A stretch of DNA of 64,000 nt from Plectrocnemia conspersa (taxonomy: Eukaryota; Arthropoda; Insecta; Trichoptera; Polycentropodidae): contig VTFK01000121.1 in the NCBI GenBank assembly GCA_009617715.1, positions 496,001-560,000 on the forward strand. Direction: 5' to 3'. The position numbers and the translations under genes were made by a program. Under the pieces are notes generated by a model that was not told the DNA's origin, did not search any database, and saw nothing but the letters and a program-made list of their open reading frames with translations. Shown in pieces: positions 1-11,729 of the stretch (the stretch's first letter is position 1; every line of letters begins with the position of its first letter).

Positions 1-398
1 ATAAGATGGATATAAATATCATGCAAGATTAAGTCATCTCAAATATGATGTATAATAACCGCGTAAAATTTTTGGGTTATCTCAAATAATTTAATTTTAC
101 AAAGCATAAATATGTATAAAAATGTTTCATGCATAATAAAAAAATGAGAACAGGTAAGGAATCCAATCCTGAGCCAAAATTCTAATTTAATTCGCACCAA
201 GCGTAGATACGCCGAATCGACTAATACGACCATCAAAAGCCTGAGAACTTCAAACATATAATCTAGTCTAGCTAAGCAGTCACTCCGAGTCTCTATGTGT
301 TACAACACGAGCTGTAGAAAGACTGGGAGACTACGACAATGCGACAAGAACATAACACGTTTATGTTATAGTAAATATGTATTTTTAACTGTATGTAC

Positions 399-1135
399 AA
401 ATACAATGTTACAGTGAATGTGTATTTATAATAAAGTAATATTTTTACTAGCTAAAATATAATTCAGTAAAATTATATCCGAACAAATTTTCTATAGTAG
501 AGATATGTATATGTCTACTAGAAAAACTAGCTAGAGAAATTATATGATGCTATAAGTTATCTATCAAAATCAATTTGACGCTGTTTATACCCAAACCTAA
601 CCTAAACTAATTAATCAAATAAAAGTGGAAAAACTATAGTTAGTTTTAGAACTCTCATTAGGTCAAGTTAGATTTGGTAAATTTGCTAAGGTTAGGTTTG
701 GGGTTGAAAAGTAAATGGATGTTTATTAATTAATTGTTTAAGAAAAAATATAATTTCACTAAATAGGACAGTTAAATTGTATCAAACAATAGATTTATGA
801 ACTCACTGGCCATATCAGTGAAATTATATTTGTTCACTGTACGAATTATTCAGTTCACATATATTTGGAACATTTATCCCTTAACAGGTGATGTATTTCA
901 TATATTATATATTAAATTTTCTGGTGGCGTACAGGATTTAATAAGTGGCGTTCATGATTGTCAGTTAGAGACCATCCCTTAAGTCCTATTTTTACGGCTT
1001 AGACATTAGAGCATATAATTTAGAACATACAATTTTACTAACACAATTCAGATAAATTATATTTTTACTATTAGAAATATATTCTAAAAATAAATTTCAA
1101 TGTGAGTTCACTGAAATGCCAGTGAAACTATATTT

Positions 1136-1168
<33 letters not shown>

Positions 1169-1205
1169 ATAATACACATTTACTGTAACATATGTATATA
1201 TTGTT
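399..1205. repeat. Foldback-like element, copy 1
   Basis: The left part (399-430, ending TACAGTGAATGTGTAT) and right part (1168-1200, ACACATTTACTGTAACATA) are imperfect inverted copies. An inner pair carries CCCAAACCTAACCTA (about 590-604) and its near complement TAAGGTTAGGTTTGGGG (688-704). Many short CAGTGAAATTATATTT-like units lie between. Related sequence occurs at 28905-29365 and, in part, at 53380-53560. No coding capacity is visible. It behaves like a non-autonomous foldback element; the exact ends are not certain. Confidence 0.5.
1138..1166. repeat. (TA)n microsatellite
   Basis: Fourteen uninterrupted TA units lie inside the right part of the foldback-like element. Confidence 0.9.
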
Positions 1206-1347
1206 AATGCACAAATTTTATACTGTTGCAATTTAAAAAAAAAAAACAATATTAAAAACATTAGCTAAATAACTCAATCACAGCACAATTTTTTTGTGAC
1301 TATCCAATATAAACAAAGTAATTAGTAATAATATTTATTATTCATAA

Positions 1348-2200
1348 TTACTTATATAAATAATTACGATAATAAAAATTATATTTTTGCGAGAAAAATA
1401 TTTATGAAATAACTTTAATAAAAAAATATTTTATTTGCAAATTTGCGTGATTAACTGAACCTCAAAGTTTTAAATAAATAAAGTAAAAATGTATTAGAAA
1501 AATAATCAAAAAGTTCGATAAGCTGCTTAATCGTACAAGTATCGCCGTACATGTACGGCGGTCGATCTTTCACTGTTTTGAGGTACCCCAGTTAGTTATA
1601 TAATTGAATATATAGTTAATAAATAGCATTGAAATTATAAATTATTTAATTTAAATGAATGTAAATGATTTTTATGAAAAAATAATACAAATAAATAAAT
1701 ATTTATAAGAAATATTGAAAGCATCTGTATATAAAACACAAAAGCCGAATAATATATAATTAATTTGTAAAATAAATTAATGAAATTTAATAATTGAAAA
1801 GTGTTAAAACATACTTATACGAAAAAGTAGTTAAATAAAGAAAGCAATAAGACGATTGAGAATCACTGATTTCTTTCTTTTTATAATTTGCTATAAATTC
1901 AATGTAAAGTAATATTAAATAACATTGTAATAATTGTGGAAAAATACGTAAAATTAACTCACTCCCAGATGTATACTTACAAATTACAAATGTGTATAAA
2001 TTAAATTATTACTCAGAGGGTTAATATAAATAATTAAAATATATAAAATCTTTGTTTCCAATGAACCCCTATAAAAATAGTCTTACCCATTAATTTAATT
2101 AAAGTTTTTAAAAATTATTTTGATAATAATATATATAATCCATAAATAATGATATAAATCATTACGATAACAAAATTTATCTTTGTGAGAAAAAACGGCA
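1348..2200 (+). repeat. Pair of related ~60-bp segments flanking the TTAA element
   Basis: 1348-1408 (ATTACGATAATAAAAATTAT...TTTGCGAGAAAAA) and 2139-2200 (ATTACGATAACAAAATTTAT...TTTGTGAGAAAAA) are direct, diverged copies about 790 bases apart, with the non-autonomous element between them. Confidence 0.45.
1543..2024 (-). mobile_element. Non-autonomous element with TTAA-CCCT terminus, copy 1
   Basis: Read on the minus strand, the element begins TTAACCCTCTGAGTAATA at 2024. It can be aligned over its full length of about 480 bases with 42217-42708 on the plus strand. Landmarks shared in order are GTATACATCTGGGAGTGAG, TTTTACGTATTTTTC, ATTATTCGGCTTTTGTG and GGTACCTCAAAACAGTGAAA. TTAA followed by CCCT resembles piggyBac-type termini. 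The far end contains a perfect 18-base palindrome (CGCCGTACATGTACGGCG, 1543-1560). No open frame is present, so it is a MITE-like or otherwise non-autonomous repeat; family assignment is inferred. Confidence 0.6.
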
Positions 2201-3285
2201 TCTTTACGAATTGCAAATAAAAGCAATTGAATAACGGCCTCACAAAAAAGCGCACATGCAAACTTTACAAATTATGTCATAAAAATGTTACTATACTGTT
2301 CATACAAATTAACATTGTCAAAAGAAACTTGTCAAAGAATAACTGTAAAAAGCATAGCTGCTACCTAAATAAAGCAGCTCAGTAAAACAAAAATGCGTTT
2401 AAAACACCGACTGAATAATCTCGTCATAAAAAATGAAAATCTCGTCATAAAAACTGCTATACAACTTAGTAGATGGTCTCTTGAGTAAAATACAAAACAG
2501 ATAAACAAAATACTATTAAATCCACTTGACGTTTATAAGCATTTTTTATAAAATTATTTTTGTGAAAATTCTACATAAGCCCGATCAGCTCTAATCGGTG
2601 AAAGATTAAAAACATATTGTTTGTGGAGATGTTGTGTAGAAAAAGCTTCACAGAAAAACATTCATCAATAATAGACCCTTGATTGGTTCAGGCACACCCA
2701 GAGATTGCAGCCCTAGAGACCGCGCCCTCAAAGCTTCTGTGATTTGAGCCAAAGAGCGAGAAAAAGGATGATCTCAAACAAATGGTTCATAACATTGCAA
2801 TAACGAATTGGAAATATAAAGCTACCTTTTAATATTTTAATTTCAGAATACACTAGCTAACACAGTATTTAATAATTAGTCATAAATGCAAGTAAAAACG
2901 ATTAATTTTGATTGACGATGTTAAAAAAAATATATTAAAACTAACGATACAGTTAAATTAGCCTAAATTTTTGTTCTAATAAAATAAATACAAACTGCTA
3001 TTGTTTCAAGGATTAATTTAATTTATTTATCTGTAACTTTAATTTTAACTATTTTTTTAGTCACTTAACTCGATTGGAAAATGGGTAACTCCTTTAAAAA
3101 AACTTGCTCGTTGATTTGCGACCGTGAATTGAAACTGTATCCAAAAAAGACATCTTTGCCGTCGAGTTTTCCGCCGTTGAATTATTCAACGATTTTTTTG
3201 CAATTCGCATAAAAGGGACGAACAGTAAAATATTTGCACGAACGATTCGGAACGGTCGCTGTTGGATTTTCCGAATTTTCCACAA

Positions 3286-3515
3286 TCAGCGATCCGGGAC
3301 GGCAGGAACGTGCCCACGCATGCCGATTTCGCATAATACTCTCATTAAATTAGGCATCGGCAAACACCACGTACAGAGCATCTTAACGACGGCATATTTA
3401 ATGCATACATGTATTACGACCAGAGATGAGAATTTGTAAATGCCGACAGTCATTCCTATTAAACGCCAAGTCAACATTATTATAACCTGAACAACAAAGC
3501 AAATTATTTTTGTCA
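3286..3515 (-). other. GC-richer open stretch, alternative terminal exon candidate
   Basis: An acceptor-like TTTATTTTCAG precedes an open frame of about 76 codons that also fits the phase left by exon 4 at 9452. The frame is hydrophobic at first (TKIICFVVQVIIMLTWRLIG) and ends in TGA at 3286. A further open stretch at 3094-3285 in the next frame follows. Base composition from about 3090 to 3515 is clearly less AT-rich than the flanks, so the block may be coding, a 3' untranslated region or conserved non-coding DNA. No protein family is recognisable. Confidence 0.2.
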
Positions 3516-3970
3516 CTGAAAATAAACAATTGGGGAGAACTCACATTAGGCAAAACTTAAATGAATCATGCAAATATTGAATCATAAGTAAATATTGGTT
3601 TCTTCATGAACATCAAGAACGGTTTATTTTAATATAAATTAATAAAAAGTATACATTTTAACATATATAATAAAAAAAAAATTTGAAACGAATTTTTAGC
3701 GTGAATTATTTATAATAATACAGAATACTTATTTTAAAATTTGTACCCAACTAAACGCTAAAAAATCTGGTAACATTTTATTTTATAAATATATAAAAAA
3801 TATCTGCAATTATTTAATAGAGTCACTAAATTGCTTTAACACATCGTAACAGGTGATAAATCATAAGAAAATAATTATAACAAAGGCTTGATTGTTATAA
3901 TAAAAGCCTCCTGAAAAACCATAGAAAAAAATTACATCAAGTTAGATCAAATGTCAAGTTCTTCTTAGTG

Positions 3971-4085
3971 TTTTTCAGGCGCGTACGGCGAGATATTTTT
4001 CCTTTCGCTCGCTCGTGTGTTAAGTGACGAGAGTGAGTGAGAAATAAGGGCGTGCGGAACGCACGTAGAAACGCCTGGTGCTTAA
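3971..4085. repeat. GC-rich inverted-repeat element sharing a 26-base block with 46201-46226
   Basis: The block opens TTTTTCAGGCG and closes CGCCTGG, giving short inverted ends about 100 bases apart. Inside, the 26 bases at 4015-4040 are the exact reverse complement of 46201-46226, whose first part reads TCACTCACTCTCGTCACTTA. An exact match of this length and complexity is not expected by chance in 64 kb, so this is a dispersed repeat, probably a MITE. Confidence 0.5.
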
Positions 4086-4710
4086 CAAATTCTTACTATC
4101 AGTTCATATGATCTATAAGAAGTCACTTATGGCTAGCACCCGAAATGGCTGGGTTTGAATCAACGAAATAATTTTTTGATTTCTATCGTATCTAGTAGAT
4201 CGAAATTTGTTTTTATTTTATAATTATAATTTAGATCGATCATTACCGGTTTGATTTTTATAGATTTTTCTAATCTCATAAATAAATATTGTAATGATTA
4301 ATTAAAATCGAGCGGTCGTACATATACATATATCCTATATGTATGTATAATAAAATATATAAAAAATAAACCGTTTAGTTTAACGATATTTGCTTGAATC
4401 AATACAAAAAAACGATCAGAATTAAAGGCAAATACCTCTTGGATTTTATACCACGATAACGCACAGGCAAACCATTTTTATGCTCAGTTACTGTATTTAC
4501 CAAATATGAACCGATGTGACGATTTCCTGAACCGTAGATAAAAAGGACAAAGGTGTTTTATGATTATAAAGGATATAAAAGAAAATCTATGAATAAGCTT
4601 AAGACCAAAAGTATTTGTATAGTAAACAGATGCTCTGCTGATTCGAAGAAACGCTGGCAATAGCGATATATTAATAATGAATAATAACTTTTTTTAGATT
4701 AAAAATAAAA

Positions 4711-4716
4711 TTTATT
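4711..4716 (-). terminator. AATAAA polyadenylation signal
   Basis: AATAAA on the minus strand lies about 70 bases downstream of the TAA stop of the candidate terminal exon (4783-4973). The hexamer is common in AT-rich DNA, so its value depends on that exon being real. Confidence 0.25.
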
Positions 4717-4782
4717 ATAAAGAGCTTTAAACTGAAAAATAAATTAGTTCAACATGCACAAATTTATATACATGGAATATCA

Positions 4783-4973
4783 TTAGTACACATAATATTT
4801 TGTCAAAGAAACTACACCAAAATTGTTTGTAAATGAATCAGCCATTTTTGGTAACTTAAAAAAAACCTCTTGAACTGTGAGCTCTGGTGTATTAAAATAT
4901 GCACAGATTATTGTGAATAGAATTTCTAGGTCCATCGCATCTATTTTAAACCCGCAAGAAGTAAGAATATCCA
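4783..4973 (-). CDS. Candidate terminal exon of the membrane protein gene
   Basis: A good acceptor (TTTTGTCTTCAG) at 4975-4974 precedes an open frame that needs one base from upstream, which is exactly the phase left by exon 4. The join would read ...DDM-V-DILTSCGFKIDAMDLEI... and end in a TAA stop at 4783-4785 after about 63 residues. A canonical AATAAA polyadenylation signal (minus strand) lies at 4716-4711, about 70 bases beyond the stop. The piece is AT-rich and I do not recognise it, so a chance frame or an old transposon fragment is possible. It competes with the piece at 3286-3515. Confidence 0.3.
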
Positions 4974-5049
4974 CTGAAGACAAAAGCCCATATTGAATCA
5001 AATAATCTAAATACTATTTATAAATCACGTTAATTTGTTCTTAATATTA

Positions 5050-6700
5050 AAAATGCAAGCTTTTTGTATATAACATATTTGTAGCTAGCTTTGCGTATCA
5101 TTACAGTACAATAAATTAAAATTTTGTTAACATATAACTTGCGTTGATTTCCTAAGAAGCGAAAAATTTTAGTAATTTATTAGAATATCATATTTACTTT
5201 TTTAGAACTTATCTTTATTTCTTAAAAGTTGAAAGGAAAAGTTAATTATACAAGTTAATTATAAGAAAACTGAATTATACACTGCAAAAATAATGGTATA
5301 TCTAAACATATTTAATATATTTGGAATTAAATTAAAATTATTCTTAACACTTGTATCATTAAGTGATTGATGTGTTTAATTTGGTTATAAAAATCTAACT
5401 ACATAAAAATAATTTTATATAAATATTTACAGTTTAAATACGCACATTGGTTATTTTTTATAATTATTTACATCATTAAATAGTTTCGGTTGTTATTATT
5501 AGAGTGCCACCACAAAATTTAAAACAGTTACAATAACATTCCCGATTCCGAAAATATACTTTGAAGCTTGTAAAACGAGTGTTCTTGGATTTTACTTATG
5601 TATTGTATAAATGTAAGTAGGCATAGTATATTATAAATAGTATGCATTGCCGAAATCGTATATTTGCTTATTTACGTTGGTTAATGGTAGTTATTTCTGT
5701 GTTAAGAGATGTAAGAATAAAATTAACAGTTTGATTAAATATAGTCATCCCTTATAAATTTAACATAACGCTGCTGAAAAACAACAGATGTTATTATAGT
5801 TAAAATATGTTAATATTATTAAATTATATTAATAGTACAGATATTCTGTTATATATCATAACAATCTAATTTTAATTATCTAATAAATATTAGATAAGCT
5901 TCTATGATAAAATTTTGTTTATATTAAATATTATGTTTTTATAATAAAATATGACAAACTTTATGGTATAATCTAATACCTTTCTCTGCTCATAAATATG
6001 TTTATATACTTAATGTATGTATTTTTAATTTTATATGTTTGTATATTGTTATTTCAGAAATAAATGGAATTACGGTGTAGTTATATTTCACACGTAAATG
6101 TAAATGGCTTATTTACACAACGGGAATGCGTTCGCGCTGGTTATGATCACTTCAAAATTTAATTTTAGCTTATGATTGTTTCTCTCTCGTTTCCATGCAT
6201 TGGCATCACAAAAGGGAGACATAAAAGTTATGGTCAAAACTTGGCAAATTATAAATAAAGTTATTAGCGTACGTCAAGAGTACACGCGTGGCATGTGGAT
6301 GTAGTAATAAAGTTGAATTACTGCAATAAATTTAAAAATAACATACATATTATATGTTTGCACATGGGGACTTTGGCCTTATTCTGGTAACTTTGACCCA
6401 ATATTTTATATGAAGGTGTATGATTTACAATAAAAAATGTAAGTTTTTCAATATCATACTAACTATAATTAATGTTATAATAAAAATAATAATACATCAT
6501 GACTTGACAGGTTTCTGAATCTTGCATCATGATGGCCATTAAGTATATAAATACTTATAAATATTAAAAATAATAACAAAAAAAAAAACAGTTCTGCTGC
6601 ATATCTAAAATAGATGAGCAGCATTTTGTAAAGAGAGTGAATGCGAATTTGTGCGAATACTCTGAAAGTCTTTCAGGTCATTATTATATAATATAAATAT
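5050..6700. other. AT-rich stretch, nothing recognised
   Basis: No coding frame, repeat partner or transposon signature seen. If the 4783-4973 exon is used, this is intron. Confidence 0.5.
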
Positions 6701-6716
6701 TTCGAATTACTAATTG

Positions 6717-6783
6717 CCGTATATATGTTGTTAATAAAGAACAGATGACCCATATTGTATCCTTGTGGTACTTCCAAAATTAG
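6717..6783 (-). pseudogene. LINE reverse transcriptase fragment
   Basis: Translated on the minus strand, the segment reads EVPQGYNMGHLFFINNIYTAI. This matches the conserved reverse transcriptase motif B block of non-LTR elements (VPQGS..GP..F..FINDI). The same block, with the same unusual N-x-G-H, occurs at 53560-53632, so both come from one family. Only about 22 codons are recognisable. Confidence 0.55.
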
Positions 6784-6799
6784 CGAAATAATAATCGGA

Positions 6800-9440
6800 T
6801 TAGCCTTATCTCACATATTAATGGTGTCTGAAATAACACGAAAAAATCTAACAAGATCATTCAAAAAACCGAAGTTACTTAAAAAAAATGTTTTTTTTAA
6901 AAAAAATCTATTCGAAATTTTCAAAAGATACTAATTTTGGTATAGTAAGAATTTCATATATTAATATTAATTATATATTGGGGATGTTGATGTTAATAAA
7001 TGGATAGATATGTTTTCTTACATTTTTATTAAAAAACTATTTTTAGGGAGCTGAAATATTATGTTATGGTATATAAACATATCTAAAATCTCCATAATAA
7101 TAATTAATTAAACTAGTAACTTAGTTGTGTAAAGAAAATATTATAACATTAGATATCGTAACCATTATACGATAATATCTACAATCTAGTTACAATATTA
7201 TACGGCTCTACGATATCGCAATTCTAATATCAGCATTGAAGTCATCTATCTATATTCGTTGGTTTATATTATAGTTTTCAATTTTAGCTTTATCCATATA
7301 TCTTTCTATTTAGACTTTCCTCGAAATAGGTCATTGTTTTTATACAAATGGTGCACATAAAAGCATAACACAATATGAAACTATTGTAGTAAATGCTCCA
7401 TTTATTAACTATGTGTATTAAAAGAACAAATATAAAAGATTTCTAACTATTAATCTTAATTAACACTCACTGTGATAAATAAAAAAAATATGTTATATTT
7501 TTTTTTAATCATTTTAACAAATAAAATATACAGATTTAAAAAAAAATTTCGATACTACCGGTATTATTGAAGGTAATTTTTGCTCCAAATACCGGTATTG
7601 AAATCCCTAGTATTAATTTTACGGATACGATGATTGACTATGAATTTAATGTTACCAAAGAACTGGCTCCATAATTTTACTTAAAACAGTTTTTTCATAA
7701 ATATTGATGAAGCATGATGTTTAACCATCAACATGTCTTATATAGTCACTGATGGTGCTTTAGCTATGGTTAAATGAAAGACTAGTGACGATGCAAACAA
7801 ATGTGTAATTTCCAATTTATGAAATATTCCAGATACACGAAAAAAGCGACTTTAAAAATAGAGATTAATCACGTGTGAATTCATGTTTCTAAATACGTTT
7901 GAAACTAATTACAGAAACACAGTTTTAGCTGATTAAGTCATGATCTCAAAAGTAAAAATTGTAACTGTATTTTAAAATGGCTGATTTACCATTTTTAGTG
8001 GATATTAGTACGCGTTTAAATTACCTGAACGTGCGTTTTTAAGATTGAAATTAACTAATGAATTAAATGTTTGAAACAGGATTGCCATTTAAAAATATTA
8101 AAATTGTAATCATCTTAAAACAAGAACAACCATGCATACTTTGAAACACTATGAACAAAGCCACTTAAACCGCAAAAATATGTGACATTTATTGTTATTT
8201 TATCACAAAACTTTGAGAGTCGATCTTAAAATTTCTTCGCTTTATTAAATTTGTTTTTGTCTTTATTGGACTTTCAGTTTGTAACTGCATAATAAAAAAA
8301 ATACTCTGCACTCAATGAATATGCCCTTAATAATAATCTTTATTGGAGAGTTTGTTAATTTTTTCCTTTGAAACATAAAAAGTAAAATTAGAACAAAAAT
8401 TTGAAACGTCACTTCCTTTATAAAATATCTAGATTTGTATGCACCGTAATTTACCCATTGGTAATATGATTACACTATAGGCGAAAATAAATAATAAATT
8501 CTAAATGCGACCCTTGTCAACTTTATCGGGAAATATGGTTTATAAGAGCCAAAAGTACTAAATAACTGCCAACCAAATAGGATTAAAAAACTGCTTACTA
8601 TTAAATTTATCTGGATTTTCTCTATCCCATTTAAGAAATAATCTTAAAACGCGTTTGTAAATATAATTATTTGATATTTTGGAGATGTGAAATTTGCATT
8701 CGTATCAGATTGATTGAAGCAAAGTAATGTTATTAATTTATTTATCGCAAAATTGTTACATATTTGTATCCAAAATTCCAAAGTTCCTTAGCATCACAAT
8801 GTTATCATATATACCTCTATTAAAGTTTCATTATTACACAAAGATAAACACCTATTTTTATTATTGTCAGTATTTATATTAAAGTAGTAATTAATCAAAA
8901 TATATTGTAAACGTTACGTTAGTATGTTATTATATTTAATAAAAATTGTAAAATGCCTTACATTTTCCAGAACAGTATATAGAGTTTCATAGCAATTTTA
9001 TTTATATAAAATATACTAAAATCCAATTAATATAAATAATTAAAAATTAATTATGATTTTCTTAATAAAATTATTGCTTAAAATGTATGTAGCATAAGAA
9101 GGATAAATGTTTTTCATTAAATGACTTACCAAAGTTATAAATTATGTTTATTTTATAAAATATCTATTTTACGATTTATAGTACTGGGTTTCTAGGACGG
9201 TCATTATTATATTGTATATTTATTAGAAAATGTTTATTTGTATGAAACATCATCAGGATGTTGAATAGTACTACAATAAAAAAATATAAAAATGTTTTCA
9301 ATATATATAAGTTTTAAATACTATTGTATGAATACAAATTTAATACATTTAACTAAAATCAGATTTTTTAAGGCCCGCGATTTATTCTCATCTCGCGCGT
9401 ACCGTCGTTTTCGTCGTTCGAGGACAGAAAATATTATTAT
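6800..9440. other. AT-rich stretch, only the hAT terminal fragment recognised
   Basis: Apart from 7543-7612 nothing is supported. Homopolymer runs and short palindromes are frequent, as expected at this base composition. Confidence 0.5.
7543..7612 (-). mobile_element. hAT-like terminal fragment
   Basis: On the minus strand it begins CTAGGGATTTCAATACCGG, a style typical of hAT terminal inverted repeats. The sequence AATACCGGTATT occurs near the end and again in imperfect form about 40 bases inside (TACCGGTATT). No partner terminus is found nearby, so this is a fragment. Confidence 0.35.
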
Positions 9441-9451
9441 GAAATAATTAC

Positions 9452-9581
9452 CCATATCATCTATGAGTGGTGCCATCCTAAGTGTTACGCCCACGAGAAG
9501 AAGACAGAGAAAGAGTAGTAGGCACGCCGTTACCATGATTGTCCATCGTGCTCTTTGCGAAAGCTCGTCAGGATCTAGGAC
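9452..9581 (-). CDS. Exon 4 of the same gene, encoding the transmembrane helix
   Basis: An acceptor (TTTTTTATTAG) precedes VLDPDELSQRARW, and the frame continues into a hydrophobic run (residues about 264-284, TIMVTACLLLFLCLLLVGVT) and then LRMAPLIDDM. The hydrophobic run is long enough to span a membrane once. The basic exon-3 tract before it predicts a cytoplasmic N-terminus and a luminal or extracellular C-terminus (signal-anchor topology). The likely donor is ATGG|GTAATT at 9452/9451, leaving phase 1. If it is not used, translation runs on for about 43 further codons to a stop at 9321-9323. The junction phase with exon 3 is 0 on both sides. No signal peptide occurs at the true N-terminus. 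Family unknown to me. Confidence 0.78.
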
Positions 9582-11164
9582 CTAATAAAAAATATTAAAA
9601 AAGAGTGAGAACCACACATAATTTTTAACAATAGAATTTCATACTAGAATACAGCAATAACGCGATGCCAGTTGACGTTGTAATTTTTCTTTCAAAGTCC
9701 CAAGTGGGTACTAAGACGGAGCCGTAAATCCGCTAGTCCTACATTTATGTAGGGCTTTCAGTCGGGGATATTAAAGTTGATGAATAACGCTGCAAGCTGT
9801 GCACGTAAAGAATTAAAATTGAATAGTACTTTTATTGCTTTATTATAATTAATTTCTGCACATTGAAAATATATAGTATGCAATAATTACATTGAAATAA
9901 AATACAATTTAGAATGGTTGTATTGTTAGTTGAATATGTTTCTAATTACTTTTAATCGAAAATATCGGAAAATTTGGTTTGAGTCTTTGCTAAATTTATT
10001 GTTTTGTATGAAAATTCGTCAAAAGATGGTACGGAATATTAGTAAAATCTAAACGTAAACTTTCTATAAAATATTCAATCGGTATTTTAATCAAAAATCA
10101 ATATCTGTGATAATTATTTTTAGTATATATTAATAATTTATTATGGCATAAGCCCATTCTCTTATACCAATTATTTTGCCAATTTTATTGAAATTGAGTT
10201 GAGTATGATTGTAGTAATATATAAAATAATGTCTTTTGCCTATTATCACTGTACTTATTTCAAAGCAGAAGTCTTTAGTATAAGCTTTGCTTAGATGCAC
10301 TAATTGAATAATTTTTACAAATGTTTTGCGCGATTAACTAAAAAACGGTTAGTCAAAATTAATAGTAATAATAGGTCTATACTTAATTTCTTAAAAAGAG
10401 ACTAAATAACAGTAGATTTAAATAAAAATTAGTAATAATTTTCTTTGTCATAAAAATAAGGAAAGGATATCGGAATTTTTAAGAATCTTTTTTTTCAGCG
10501 AAAATATATTAAATAGATTTTATATATAAAATTGCAAGTGTTAAAATATACATATGCACAAATTTTCTGCTTTAATGTTCTTGTATTTTTCGTACGGCAA
10601 TAAAATATTATTCTTGACTTTAATTAGAATACTATTAAATGCTAGATTACAATATTAAATTCCGCAAGACTAAAAATTAAAGCTAAATAATTAAAAACGC
10701 TATTTATTAAAATCCTAAAGTATTTTCATATTACTTAAGTAGCTTAAGAATTATTTTTTCTTGCAAATTTAATTTAAAAAACAATAATGAGTCGTGCCTA
10801 TTCAAGAGAGACTAAAAGACAAAGAAAACTTTGCTAATGAGCATTTTAAAAGTATATTAATTTGTTATGTAAAAATGGGCTTTCATATTCTTCTCATTAT
10901 ATTGTTTATAAAAGTTGCTCCATTACTTAATTTAATACAATGAAAGTTATAATTATTAGTTTTTATTTATAAGTAATTAAATAAAGTAGATTATTAATAG
11001 AATTATTTTTTTGGGTCGATTATATTTTTCAGTTAGTGTTTTTGTTATATCTATATAACAAATGTGACAAACACTGAAGTAGATCTACACTTTTGATTTT
11101 AAACAACTCATATAATAAAAAAATTCACGACTATATATCCTAAATATCCAAAAAAGAATAATTT
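9582..11164 (-). other. Intron 3 of the membrane protein gene, proximal part
   Basis: AT-rich, no coding signal. Intron 3 as a whole (9582-14259) holds the LINE/hAT nest. Confidence 0.6.
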
Positions 11165-11484
11165 GAACGTATATAGCGACTTCAGACTTATCAGCTTAAT
11201 GACCCACTCGCTAAAAATTCTTTAAGAAACTATAAAAGGAAGAAATCATATACGTTACTAAGAAGCTATTAGCAGAAAAAATTGGATTTAGCAAAGGCCT
11301 AGGTACATGAGAAGCGCTTACAAAGTTCTTAAACCTGTTTATATTCGCTCAATAGATTTTTAAGAAGGATCCGATCGCACTAGATGACAGATATGTAAGA
11401 TCAATCAGAGGGAGATCTCACCGAATGTATTTCGATACATAGAGCTATCCTTTCTTCTACTCTTTTCAATTTATACCCCTAAAT
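11165..11484 (+). pseudogene. Degenerate LINE reverse transcriptase, 5' part
   Basis: The plus-strand translation gives recognisable but broken reverse transcriptase motifs: SDFRLISLMTHSLKIL corresponds to the family's N-x-R-P-I-S-L-x-S-H-x-x-K-I motif, and IGFSKGLGTREAL corresponds to FGFRxGxGTREA. Stops and frameshifts are frequent. The frame is interrupted at 11485 by an hAT element and resumes at 13163. The element lies in intron 3 of the membrane protein gene, in the opposite orientation to the gene. Confidence 0.65.
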
Positions 11485-11729
11485 CAGTGGTCGGCAAACT
11501 TATTGGCCGAAGAGCCAAATATGTACACTACAACGATTCAAAATAGTTCTAAGAGCCAAATCTGTTTTTTAATTTAGTAAACCTTTATTATAATTTTAGA
11601 TCTTCATTAAATTACGGGTACACTGAATAAAACTTGATTTCACACTTAATAAAGATTTATTCGTCGATAAACTATGATATGAAAGTAAGGTATCCATAAA
11701 TTTAAACCATGACAATGACTGACAAACAC

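Noticed and set aside
160..240. Possible tRNA-derived SINE B box (GGATTGGATTCC, minus strand)
   Set aside because: The match to a B box is weak and no A box at the right distance is convincing.
6360..6560. Blocks such as CACATGGGGACTTTGG considered as element ends
   Set aside because: No inverted partner or second copy found.
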